A stretch of DNA of 64,000 nucleotides from WJKG01 sp964627305 (GTDB taxonomy: Bacteria; Zixibacteria; MSB-5A5; GN15; FEB-12), in NCBI GenBank assembly GCA_964627305.1, contig CAZVHP010000005.1:124001-188000 (forward strand), given 5' to 3'. Under the pieces are notes generated by a model. That model ran no database searches. It was given only the letters and a program-made list of their open reading frames with translations, and was not told where the DNA came from. How positions within the stretch are numbered: the stretch's first letter is position 1; each line of letters starts with the position of its first letter. Positions 45,869 through 53,546 of this stretch are shown in pieces. Made by a program: the position numbers and the translations under genes.

Positions 45869-47902
45869 ATGCCAAAAATTCTGATTGTTGACGACGAGCA
45901 AACCTTCCGAAGGAATCTTGCGGACCGCCTCAGGATGCGCGACTACCCGGTGATGGATGTCGGTACCGGTGAAGAGGCGATTCAGGCGATCAGGCAGGAC
46001 CCTGAGATAGACATTGTTCTGCTGGATTTGAAGATGCCCGGTATGCGGGGCGATCAGGTACTCAGGGAGATGAAGTCTTTCCGGCCGGAGCTTCAGGTGA
46101 TCATGCTGACCGGCCACGGTTCACTGGATTCCGCCATGGAGATCGGCCGACTGGATGCCTACTCGTACCTGGCCAAACCGTGTGACCTGGAAAAGCTCCT
46201 TGAAGTAGTCAACCAGGCACGTGAGGACAAGGTGCATGTGATGGCCCGTCACGAGGTCCCGCATGTGGAGCGTGGATCGCTTTGGGCCTGGCTCAAAGGG
46301 TCACATAATTCGCGTCCGGGGATTATTCTCCTCGGAGTGTTGATTCTGCTAACGATGGCGCTCATCCCCACTCCGCAGCGATTGATGACTCTGCTGTCGG
46401 CACCGAAGACGGGGGCAATAACTGACGCCAACATGGGTTTTGCCAGCTACCGGAAGATGCCCGACGGCCAGAACATAGCCGATTACTACGCCACCAAGTA
46501 CGGAATCGGTGAGACCGTGACGGGCGATGATGGCAAGAGGGTGTTTATCCCGGCCACTCCCGAGCAGGTTGCGTTCAAGGCACGAATCATGCTGGGGCTT
46601 CTGATCGTCGCCGCCTTGTTCTGGGCCTCCGGAGCTGTGCCGGTGGGAATCACGGCACTGTTCGTCGGTGTCATCATGTACTTTTTCGGGATACTCAAGC
46701 CGGACGAGATAGCTGCTGCCTATGCCAAGGACGCAGTCATCTTCATTTTCGGGGTGCTGGCCATAGCATTGGCAATTAGTAAGACCGGACTTGACCGGAG
46801 AATCGGATTGCTGTTGCTGGGGCCGGCCAAAACATTGCCGCGGCTGTTGTTCATCTTCCTTCCCCTGCTGGCGATGGCGTGCTCGGTAGTTTCTGAGCAC
46901 GCACTCGTGGCCTTCATTATGCCGCTGTTCATGATGGTCTATATGCTGTCCATCCGGGCCGCCGGGGTCAAGCAGGATAAAGCCCTTGCGGTGATGCTGG
47001 CCCTCATACTGTGTTACACCGCCAACTCGGGCGGGCCGGGGTCTCCGGCGGCAGGTGGGCGGAATGCCATCATGATGGGGATACTGCAGGACTACAATGT
47101 TGCACCCTCGTTCGGCGAATGGGTCATGTACGGTATGCCGTTCGTGCCGGTAATGGCCATTGTGGTCGGACTGTATTTCTATCTTGCCCTTGGTCGGAAG
47201 ATCAAGGTGAAGAACCTCAATGTCTCCGCGATTGTCAAACAGGCCTCTGAGAAGATCGGCCCAATGACCCGCAACGAATACCTCACGGCCCTGGTGCTGG
47301 CCGGGGTGATAGCTCTGTGGATTGGCGCCAGCGACACTTTCGGTATGGGTGGACCGGTCATACTGGGGATTGTGACGCTGAATGTAATGCGTATTCTGAA
47401 GTGGCGCGATGTCGCCTCAATTCACTGGGAGGTGGTGGCTTTGTATGCCAGTGCCTCGGCGCTGGGAAAGGGTCTGGCCTCCACCGGCGCCGCGCTCTTC
47501 CTGGCCGACAGTTTCCTGTCAATTCTGCCTGATTTCTTCAGCCAGGGAACGGGGCTGGCGATGGCCGCGAGCCTGTTCACCGGGCTGGCGACCAATTTTA
47601 TGAGCGATGGTGCCACAGTTTCTGCCATCGGCCCCATCACGGTACCAATGGCGACAATTTCCGGCACGCACCCATGGATGGTTGGTTTTGCCACCGCGTT
47701 CGCATCTTCGTTCGCCCACATGCTGATTATCGGGACTCCGTCGAACGCCATCGCATACGCAATGGCCAAAGACCAGCGAACCGGGGAACAACTGGTCACG
47801 CTGGGTGATTTCATGAAGCATGGAGCGGCGGTGCTCGTACTCTCGTTCCTCGTTCTGTGGTTCTGGCTGTTCCTTGGGTATTGGCAGTTTATCGGCTTTT
47901 GA
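45869..47902 (+). CDS. Response-regulator receiver domain fused to a DASS/SLC13-type anion transporter
   Basis: The start at 45869 (M-P-K-I-L-I-V-D-D-E) has GGGAG upstream; 677 residues. Residues 1-120 are a complete receiver domain: acidic D8/D9, phospho-acceptor Asp-53 in L-L-D-L-K-M-P-G-M, the T-G-H-G-S segment and the conserved Lys in Y-L-A-K-P. After a short linker a first membrane helix begins near 150, and the rest (about 150-675) is a polytopic transporter of the divalent-anion:Na+ symporter (SLC13/CitT/ArsB-like) type, with hairpin-like motifs A-N-S-G-G-P-G-S-P-A-A-G-G and T-N-F-M-S-D-G-A-T-V. The second corresponds to the SNT motif but reads S-D-G. No frameshift or stop separates the two parts. 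Phosphorylation by the operon's kinase would be expected to gate transport. The substrate is unknown, probably a carboxylate or other anion. Confidence 0.9.
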   Translation: MPKILIVDDEQTFRRNLADRLRMRDYPVMDVGTGEEAIQAIRQDPEIDIVLLDLKMPGMRGDQVLREMKSFRPELQVIMLTGHGSLDSAMEIGRLDAYSYLAKPCDLEKLLEVVNQAREDKVHVMARHEVPHVERGSLWAWLKGSHNSRPGIILLGVLILLTMALIPTPQRLMTLLSAPKTGAITDANMGFASYRKMPDGQNIADYYATKYGIGETVTGDDGKRVFIPATPEQVAFKARIMLGLLIVAALFWASGAVPVGITALFVGVIMYFFGILKPDEIAAAYAKDAVIFIFGVLAIALAISKTGLDRRIGLLLLGPAKTLPRLLFIFLPLLAMACSVVSEHALVAFIMPLFMMVYMLSIRAAGVKQDKALAVMLALILCYTANSGGPGSPAAGGRNAIMMGILQDYNVAPSFGEWVMYGMPFVPVMAIVVGLYFYLALGRKIKVKNLNVSAIVKQASEKIGPMTRNEYLTALVLAGVIALWIGASDTFGMGGPVILGIVTLNVMRILKWRDVASIHWEVVALYASASALGKGLASTGAALFLADSFLSILPDFFSQGTGLAMAASLFTGLATNFMSDGATVSAIGPITVPMATISGTHPWMVGFATAFASSFAHMLIIGTPSNAIAYAMAKDQRTGEQLVTLGDFMKHGAAVLVLSFLVLWFWLFLGYWQFIGF

Positions 47903-47919
47903 GATAAGGGATCGCAATC

Positions 47920-48408
47920 ATGTCGAATAGTATCAAGTTGCTTATTGTCGATGATGAAGTGAAGTTTCTGGAGTCAATCGCGCAACGACTTCAGATGCGC
48001 GACTTCGACGTCACTACCGCCACCAACGGTCCCGACGCAGTCGAGATCGCCAAGGAGGAGAAATTCGACCTGGCCCTGCTCGATCTGAAGATGCCCGGAA
48101 TGGACGGCCAGCAGGTCCTGGAGATCCTCAAGAAAGAACACAGGTTTCTTGAGGTCATCATTCTCACCGGTCACGGGTCGGTTGACTCTGCGGTGGAGTG
48201 CACAAAGCTCGGAGCGTTCTCCTACCTGCCCAAGCCGTACGAGCTGGACAAACTGCTCGAAGTGCTCCGCCAGGCTTATGAAGCGCGCCTGAACAAGAAG
48301 TTTCAGGCCGATAGCGCCCGTATGGAGAAGCTCGCCAAGATAGCCCAGGGATCCTCGCCACTGGGGATTCTTCGCGCCATGCGCGAACTGGACGACGACC
48401 AGAAGTGA
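47920..48408 (+). CDS. Stand-alone response-regulator receiver protein
   Basis: AAGGGATC upstream; 162 residues. A receiver domain (about 5-122; phospho-acceptor Asp in L-L-D-L-K-M-P-G-M) is followed by a 40-residue charged helical tail with no DNA-binding domain. It is very similar to the receiver fused to the transporter just upstream (shared L-D-L-K-M-P-G-M and L-T-G-H-G-S), so the two probably arose by duplication and share the kinase. It could be a phosphate sink or a competitor. It is the last gene of the operon, before the terminator at 48415. Confidence 0.92.
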   Translation: MSNSIKLLIVDDEVKFLESIAQRLQMRDFDVTTATNGPDAVEIAKEEKFDLALLDLKMPGMDGQQVLEILKKEHRFLEVIILTGHGSVDSAVECTKLGAFSYLPKPYELDKLLEVLRQAYEARLNKKFQADSARMEKLAKIAQGSSPLGILRAMRELDDDQK

Positions 48409-48414
48409 AATGGC

Positions 48415-48445
48415 GCCGGGCTGATCGCGATCAGGTCAGCCCGGC
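48415..48445 (+). terminator. Rho-independent terminator of the Cache kinase operon
   Basis: A perfect 10-bp stem GCCGGGCTGA/TCAGCCCGGC with an 11-base loop, followed by TTCTTTAT, starting 7 bases after the stop codon. Confidence 0.8.
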
Positions 48446-48550
48446 TTCTTTATCAGCCTGTTAGTAACGGGACCTGCAAAGACCATTTCAGACACCAGCC
48501 CGACAACCCGAACGTCACGAAAAATGCGACCGCATGGGTCGCGTTAGAAG

Positions 48551-48623
<73 letters not shown>

Positions 48624-48679
48624 GCTAAGATCGTTAAGGGCAGCAATCTATGTAGTTTTCGGTCGAAGTCAACCCTATT

Positions 48680-49069
48680 TTAACGCCCGCTCTGCAAATA
48701 CTGCCTGGTGCTGCGCGACAACAGAGCATACAACGCACCCGCCGCAATCACCAACAGAACCACGCTCTCATAGCGCGTGATGTCAATCAGAGCAAAAAGC
48801 ACGATGAGCGCGTTCACACCGATCAACCCGTACCAGCCCCACGTCCTCAACGCCCGATAACCATAGACAACCACCATCAGCGCAATGCCGATTGCGGCGA
48901 ACAGCATCGACTGGGCTAGTTCGTGATACTGGTTGTCCAGCACGCCCAGGATGATCTGCACCCCGCCATAGAGAATGAAGATCCCGGCGAAGATGAACCC
49001 CCACCAGGCAGCAAACCTGAACTCGATCGGTTGGTGGTCTGTCTTTTGTTCGGTGTTTTCCATGATCAT
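48680..49069 (-). CDS. Small four-helix membrane protein of unknown function
   Basis: About 129 residues from the M-I-M-E-N-T cluster (AGAGGATG upstream); the longer frame to 49126 overlaps the ROK gene. Four hydrophobic segments are evident (A-A-W-W-G-F-I-F-A-G-I-F-I-L; L-F-A-A-I-G-I-A-L-M-V-V-V; W-G-W-Y-G-L-I-G-V-N-A-L; V-V-L-L-V-I-A-A-G). No family is recognised. It starts 8 bases after the ROK kinase stop and is probably co-transcribed with it. Confidence 0.75.
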   Translation of the reverse strand: MIMENTEQKTDHQPIEFRFAAWWGFIFAGIFILYGGVQIILGVLDNQYHELAQSMLFAAIGIALMVVVYGYRALRTWGWYGLIGVNALIVLFALIDITRYESVVLLVIAAGALYALLSRSTRQYLQSGR

Positions 49070-49076
49070 CCTCTGG

Positions 49077-50048
49077 CTACAAGGCTTCTTCTCCCAATAG
49101 CCCGGCTCCGATGAACCCGGCATCATTGCCCAGCGACGCCTTCACAATCCGCAGTCGCTCCACAGCGGAGTCAAACGCGATCTTCCTGATAACCGCTGCG
49201 ACCCCTTCCAAAAAACCACCACCACCGTCGACCACCCCCCCACCCAGAACTACGACCTCAGGATTCAAAAGATTCACTACTCCTGCCAAACCATAGCCTA
49301 AGTAGTGCGCCGTTTCGTCGAGCACCTCGCGCGCCACCTCATCCCCCTTCTTGAGAGCTGCGAACAACTTGCGAATCGTCAGGTTCTCCGGGTCTCCGTT
49401 CAGCACTTCTTCGAATGCCGGGGTCAGACCTCCTTTCAGGCGCTGCTTGACACGCTCCGTTATAGCCCGTGACGCGCAATAAGTCTCGATAGAACCGGGA
49501 ACGCCGCTGTGAATCTCCTCGGCGTCAACATCGATTCCCATGTGCCCCAGCTCCCCGGCGGCACAAGTGGCGCCGTGCCAGACCTTGCCATCAATAATCA
49601 CTGCCCCGCCTATGCCAGTACCAACCGTAACACAAATGACCGAACGAGCGCCATGAGCGGCCCCGAAACGCATTTCTGCCAGAGCCATGGCGTGGACGTC
49701 GTTGTCCACCCAAACAGGCATGTTGAGGCGGTCGCGCAGAGTCTCCCCTATCTCCATCCCCTGCCAACCGGGGATATTCGGCGATGGACCGATCACTCTG
49801 CCGGTCCTGAAATCCACCGCCCCCGGGGTCCCGACCCCTAACCACCGCACCTCGTAGTCTTCTTCGGCAGCAGACAGCAGCAAGCGTTCGGCAATGTTTG
49901 TCACCATGTGCATCAGGGGTTTGGCCCCCTTCTCGCTCTGCGTTGGCCGCTGGTCTCTGAAGAGCACCTTCCCCGACTTGTCGGTGAGTCCGAATTTCAC
50001 ACTGGTTCCGCCAATGTCAATCCCGGCGTATACGTGGTTGTCCGACAT
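49077..50048 (-). CDS. ROK-family sugar kinase (glucokinase-like)
   Basis: From M-S-D-N-H at 50048 the product has 323 residues. Phosphate-binding motifs are G-I-D-I-G-G-T-S-V-K and T-V-G-T-G-I-G-G, and the sugar site includes V-D-N-D-V-H-A-M and G-E-L-G-H. The zinc-binding C-x-C-G-x-x-G-C-x-E motif of most ROK kinases is missing: the segment after G-E-L-G-H-M has no Cys until S-I-E-T-Y-C. It is probably a hexokinase using glucose or an aminosugar; the substrate is uncertain. A strong sigma-70-like promoter lies at 50132-50160. Confidence 0.88.
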   Translation of the reverse strand: MSDNHVYAGIDIGGTSVKFGLTDKSGKVLFRDQRPTQSEKGAKPLMHMVTNIAERLLLSAAEEDYEVRWLGVGTPGAVDFRTGRVIGPSPNIPGWQGMEIGETLRDRLNMPVWVDNDVHAMALAEMRFGAAHGARSVICVTVGTGIGGAVIIDGKVWHGATCAAGELGHMGIDVDAEEIHSGVPGSIETYCASRAITERVKQRLKGGLTPAFEEVLNGDPENLTIRKLFAALKKGDEVAREVLDETAHYLGYGLAGVVNLLNPEVVVLGGGVVDGGGGFLEGVAAVIRKIAFDSAVERLRIVKASLGNDAGFIGAGLLGEEAL

Positions 50049-50392
50049 ATCCCTGTTTTGGAAGTCCTTGTGGGTTTGTAGTTTATACTCCGGGCGTCGA
50101 CTCTGTGGGCCCGCCTCATGCAACAGCCGGAATTATAGCCCCACCTCACAGATGGGTCAAGTTAAAAGGGTCAGCCTGAAGCGACGCCAGAGGTTCAGCG
50201 AGCAGAAGAGATGCACTCCTGTCGTGCCGTTCAGCCTCCGTATCGACAATGAACCTTGATCACCCGGCATGCTGCTCATAAGTCGATCAATCCGGGCAAG
50301 CCTATGAGACATGAGCGAGCGGCAGCTTATCAATGTGCTTTCCAGCGTCGACAAAGAAAAGGACCCAACACCCCAGCAATCGGGAGAGACCG
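50049..50392. other. Divergent intergenic region, 344 bases
   Basis: It lies between the ROK kinase (minus) and a lipoprotein gene (plus). The ROK promoter is at 50132-50160. In the remaining 230 bases I see no gene, RNA or clear plus-strand promoter; short frames here have no domain character. Confidence 0.6.
50132..50160 (-). promoter_or_regulatory. Sigma-70-like promoter of the ROK kinase gene
   Basis: Minus strand: TTGACC, exactly 17 bases, TATAAT. The -10 hexamer is perfect and lies about 83 bases before the ROK start. Confidence 0.7.
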
Positions 50393-50911
50393 ATGAAGAT
50401 GACCACCATCTTGTTTGGCTTGATGCTTCTGATCACAGCGTGCAGCGATCATTCGGCTTCGACAGTCGAACTGAGGCATTTCCCGCTCGACGACCTCAGT
50501 AACCTGATCGCGCAGTCAGGCGTTGTCATCGACAGCGAGGTTAGCGCCGACGGTAACGCGTCGCTGCGTATCGATGCCGAGCAACCGGTAACCATACGGC
50601 TGTACGAGCTTAGGGATGTTGAAGTGGATGATGCCACCCTGATGTATCAAGCTCGCGTCAGAACACATAGCATGCAGGGGGAAGTCTACCTTGAAATGTG
50701 GTGCGGCTTCAGCGGCCAGGGTGAGTTCTTCTCACGCGATCTGGAGACACCCCTGACTGGAACCACCGACTGGTCGACCAAGTCGACCCCGTTCTATCTG
50801 CAGAAGGGCCAGAAGCCGGACTATATCAAGCTGAATCTGGTGATCAATGGCATTGGCCAGGCGTGGGTCGATGATATCCGACTGTTTGCGAGGCCACAAC
50901 CAGCCACCTGA
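50393..50911 (+). CDS. Small lipoprotein, jelly-roll-like
   Basis: The start at 50393 (M-K-M-T-T-I-L) follows GGGAGAG. The 172-residue product has a short signal peptide with a clear lipobox L-I-T-A-C (Cys near residue 17). The mature domain is beta-rich and ends in the G-Q-A-W-V-D-D-I-R-L-F pattern typical of carbohydrate-binding-like jelly rolls. It is likely membrane-anchored and may bind a glycan. A strong hairpin terminator follows at 50959. Confidence 0.8.
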   Translation: MKMTTILFGLMLLITACSDHSASTVELRHFPLDDLSNLIAQSGVVIDSEVSADGNASLRIDAEQPVTIRLYELRDVEVDDATLMYQARVRTHSMQGEVYLEMWCGFSGQGEFFSRDLETPLTGTTDWSTKSTPFYLQKGQKPDYIKLNLVINGIGQAWVDDIRLFARPQPAT

Positions 50912-50958
50912 GAAGTGGCTGACCTCCCTCAGATCGCCGGGTGAACTTCACAACAACT

Positions 50959-50986
50959 AAGGCGGTCCCGACTTCGGGACCGCCTT
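50959..50986. terminator. Bidirectional hairpin terminator
   Basis: A perfect 12-bp stem AAGGCGGTCCCG/CGGGACCGCCTT with loop ACTT lies between two convergent genes (lipoprotein ending 50911, PEP-CTERM gene ending 51017). The A/T pairs at its base give short T tracts in both directions. Confidence 0.8.
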
Positions 50987-51016
50987 CATTATCCAAACCT
51001 TACCAGTAGTTTCTGC

Positions 51017-51655
51017 TTACTTCTGACGGCGACGCCGAACAACACCGGCTGCTGCCAGACCAAGGCCCATCAGCAACATGGTCGACGGCTCCGGGACCAC
51101 CGTATACTCGGTGTCGGGGCGAAGAATCTTGTTACCGATAGTGTCGTTGGCGGGGCCAACCATCGGATCGGGATCGTTGAAACCAGCGTTCCACATCGTT
51201 CCTGATACCTGTCCATTGGGGCTGCCACCCTTGGCGTAGAAGTCGCCCCAGGTAGGCACGCGGTTGGAACGGAACGACCATTCCAGCTGGCCATCGTCGC
51301 CATAGTCGAGCTTCATCGCATTGGCAATTCCCTCGAAACTACCGAATTCCACCGAGCTGCTGTTGAAATCCCAGAAGTCGTTCTGAGTGTCCACATTGGG
51401 AGAAATCTCAAGCGTGAAGTGGCTGACCGCAGGTCTCTCGAGCGCACTGCCGTCCTCACGAGACAGGTTGTAGACATACAGCCAGTTGGAACCCTCTTGC
51501 GTGACGGTCCAGGAAATCACGGCATTATTCGCCCAGTTCCCCGTGCCGACAAGTCCCCCACCGCTGATTGACAGGCTGCCCGTGTAGACCAAAGCATGTG
51601 CAGACAGCGGCACCACAAACATGATCAGCGCCAGTACCAGTAGTTTTTTCATCAT
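51017..51655 (-). CDS. PEP-CTERM sorting-domain protein
   Basis: The 212-residue product has a signal peptide (M-M-K-K-L-L-V-L, cleaved near A-H-A) and a C-terminal exosortase sorting signal: V-V-P-E-P-S-T, a hydrophobic helix M-L-L-M-G-L-G-L-A-A-A-G-V-V and R-R-R-R-Q-K. The mature domain is beta-rich with no known catalytic motif. Such proteins are processed by an exosortase (EpsH-type) and linked to extracellular polysaccharide; no exosortase gene is in the window. A weak promoter may lie near 51721-51748 (TTGCTC/TACTAT). Confidence 0.88.
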   Translation of the reverse strand: MMKKLLVLALIMFVVPLSAHALVYTGSLSISGGGLVGTGNWANNAVISWTVTQEGSNWLYVYNLSREDGSALERPAVSHFTLEISPNVDTQNDFWDFNSSSVEFGSFEGIANAMKLDYGDDGQLEWSFRSNRVPTWGDFYAKGGSPNGQVSGTMWNAGFNDPDPMVGPANDTIGNKILRPDTEYTVVPEPSTMLLMGLGLAAAGVVRRRRQK

Positions 51656-51896
51656 CTCGTGTTCCCTGTGTTCTATGGCCGTCAGGTGTACGGTGTCAGC
51701 ACCCTGCAGCCGTGTTAGCTATAGTATTCCGCCCCGAAGATGAGCAAGGTTCATGCCTGAACCGCCACTTTGTTACGCATTACATAAGTGACTACCACTC
51801 AATATGATACATGAACCCAGCAGGAGATTGGAGATCACCGACTCCGAAACACGAAACCACAATGCCTCTTTTGCGCAAACGGCTGCCTAACATTGA

Positions 51897-53333
51897 TCAT
51901 GGAAGTCTATCTTTGAGGTACGCGATCAACTGCCTTCGCGGGATCGTTTCCTGAATCTCCTCGGCTTTCAACCACTCCTCGCGATCCTCGACCTGCTGTG
52001 CCTTCTCTCGTCCGGCGGCCAGATTCTTGACAGTCACCTGGCCGGCATCAAACTCATCGGAGCCGATGATAACCGCAAACGGGATACCGACTTTGTCGGC
52101 ATACTTGATCTGCTTGCTGAGATTCCTCGTGCCGCCCGAATAGATCTCCGCAGCGATTCCTGCCGCGCGCAGATCATGCAGAATGGCCAGATAGTCGGCC
52201 AGTCGGTCTTTGTCCATCACCGTCACGATCGCCCGGCTCGTGCACGATCGAAGCTCCAGCGCGTTGAGTTCAATCAGAGCTGCCAGGAGGCGATCGATAC
52301 CGATAGAGGAGCCGACCGCCGGCACTGGCTGGTTCAGGAACCGCTCGACCAGATTGTCGTAACGGCCGCCGGAGAAGATCGACCCGAAGGCCGGTAAATC
52401 GGTCAGGGTTGTCTCGAATACGGGGCCGGTATAATACCCAAGGCCACGGACGATGGTCAAATCGACCACCGTCTTGTCAAGGTCGACATTCATGGCACCA
52501 AGGTAGCCCTGAATCTCGCGAAGTTCGTCTATCCCCTGTCGCGATTCGTCAATGTCCGCCAGAAGTTCCAAAGCTCGGTCCAGCGGATCGCCCTTATGAC
52601 TGTTATTGTCAGCGACTTCCAGAAAGCGCTCAATCCGGGCGATCTGACTGCTCTCGAGTTGCAGCCCGCGGATCTTGTCTCCCGACTGATCCACCCGCCC
52701 CGGTCCCAACTCCGCGACGACCGCCTCGTAGCCCTGTTTCTCGAGCTTATCGATAACGCGGAACACATCGGGTCCTGTAGTCTCATCAATACCGGCGAAC
52801 TCAATCAGCCCGTTGAGAATCCTGCGGTTGGAATAGCGGACCTGAAACCGCTCGATTCCGAGGTGCCGCAAAGTGGACACCATGGCGGCGATGATCTCGG
52901 CATCGGCCAAGAGGTTTCGCGTTCCTACGATATCAATATCGAACTGCATGAACTCCCGGTAACGCCCGGGGCCGGGTTTGTCGACTCGCCAGACATTGCC
53001 GTACTGGTAGCGCCGGAAGGGGAGCGGCAGCGTCGGCTGCGAGGCAACATAGCGGGCGAGCGAAAGGGTGAACTCGTAGCGAAGGGCCATATCCACCTCA
53101 TCGGGACCGCGAAAGCCGAACAACTCGGCCAGCGAATCATCGGTGTAATGCGGCCCAAGCAGAGACTCTGCAAGCTCCAGCGAAGCTGTCTGCAGTGGGA
53201 GAAAGCCCATTAGCTCAACTGCTTCTCGAAGCCGTGACAACATCTTTTCGCGGGCCAGTTGCTCCGCGGGCGGATAATCTCGAAATCCCTTCACCAACTG
53301 CGGTTTGACCTTGTCACTACGGTTCCTGGCCAT
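51897..53333 (-). CDS. hisS: Histidyl-tRNA synthetase
   Basis: From the Met at 53333 the product has 478 residues. Class II motifs are clear: V-K-G-F-R-D-Y-P-P near the N-terminus, motif 2 Y-Q-Y-G-N-V-W-R, the histidine loop G-L-G-Y-Y-T-G and motif 3 S-S-I-G-I-D-R-L. The start is uncertain: AGGAGG ends only 2 bases before this ATG, while a TTG codon 18 bases upstream (53351) also fits the frame. It charges tRNA-His. Its own promoter is at 53371-53398. Confidence 0.96.
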   Translation of the reverse strand: MARNRSDKVKPQLVKGFRDYPPAEQLAREKMLSRLREAVELMGFLPLQTASLELAESLLGPHYTDDSLAELFGFRGPDEVDMALRYEFTLSLARYVASQPTLPLPFRRYQYGNVWRVDKPGPGRYREFMQFDIDIVGTRNLLADAEIIAAMVSTLRHLGIERFQVRYSNRRILNGLIEFAGIDETTGPDVFRVIDKLEKQGYEAVVAELGPGRVDQSGDKIRGLQLESSQIARIERFLEVADNNSHKGDPLDRALELLADIDESRQGIDELREIQGYLGAMNVDLDKTVVDLTIVRGLGYYTGPVFETTLTDLPAFGSIFSGGRYDNLVERFLNQPVPAVGSSIGIDRLLAALIELNALELRSCTSRAIVTVMDKDRLADYLAILHDLRAAGIAAEIYSGGTRNLSKQIKYADKVGIPFAVIIGSDEFDAGQVTVKNLAAGREKAQQVEDREEWLKAEEIQETIPRRQLIAYLKDRLP

Positions 53334-53370
53334 GACCTCCTCGACATTCAATCAAAGGCTGTATTTGTGG

Positions 53371-53398
53371 ATCATAGTTAAATCAAAACAGCTTTCAA
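53371..53398 (-). promoter_or_regulatory. Sigma-70-like promoter of hisS
   Basis: Minus strand: TTGAAA, 16-base spacer, TATGAT, about 38 bases before the ATG at 53333. Confidence 0.6.
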
Positions 53399-53546
53399 TG
53401 AAAGGCTTTTCTCAGCTAACATATCCCGACATCGATTGGCCAACAGGCAATTCCGGGGCTTGCTTTATCAGCACAATAGCATAGATTACGTGCCTTGCTG
53501 CGATTCCTGACTGTCGAATCTCAGACCTGCGAGAAGGACGCAAGAT

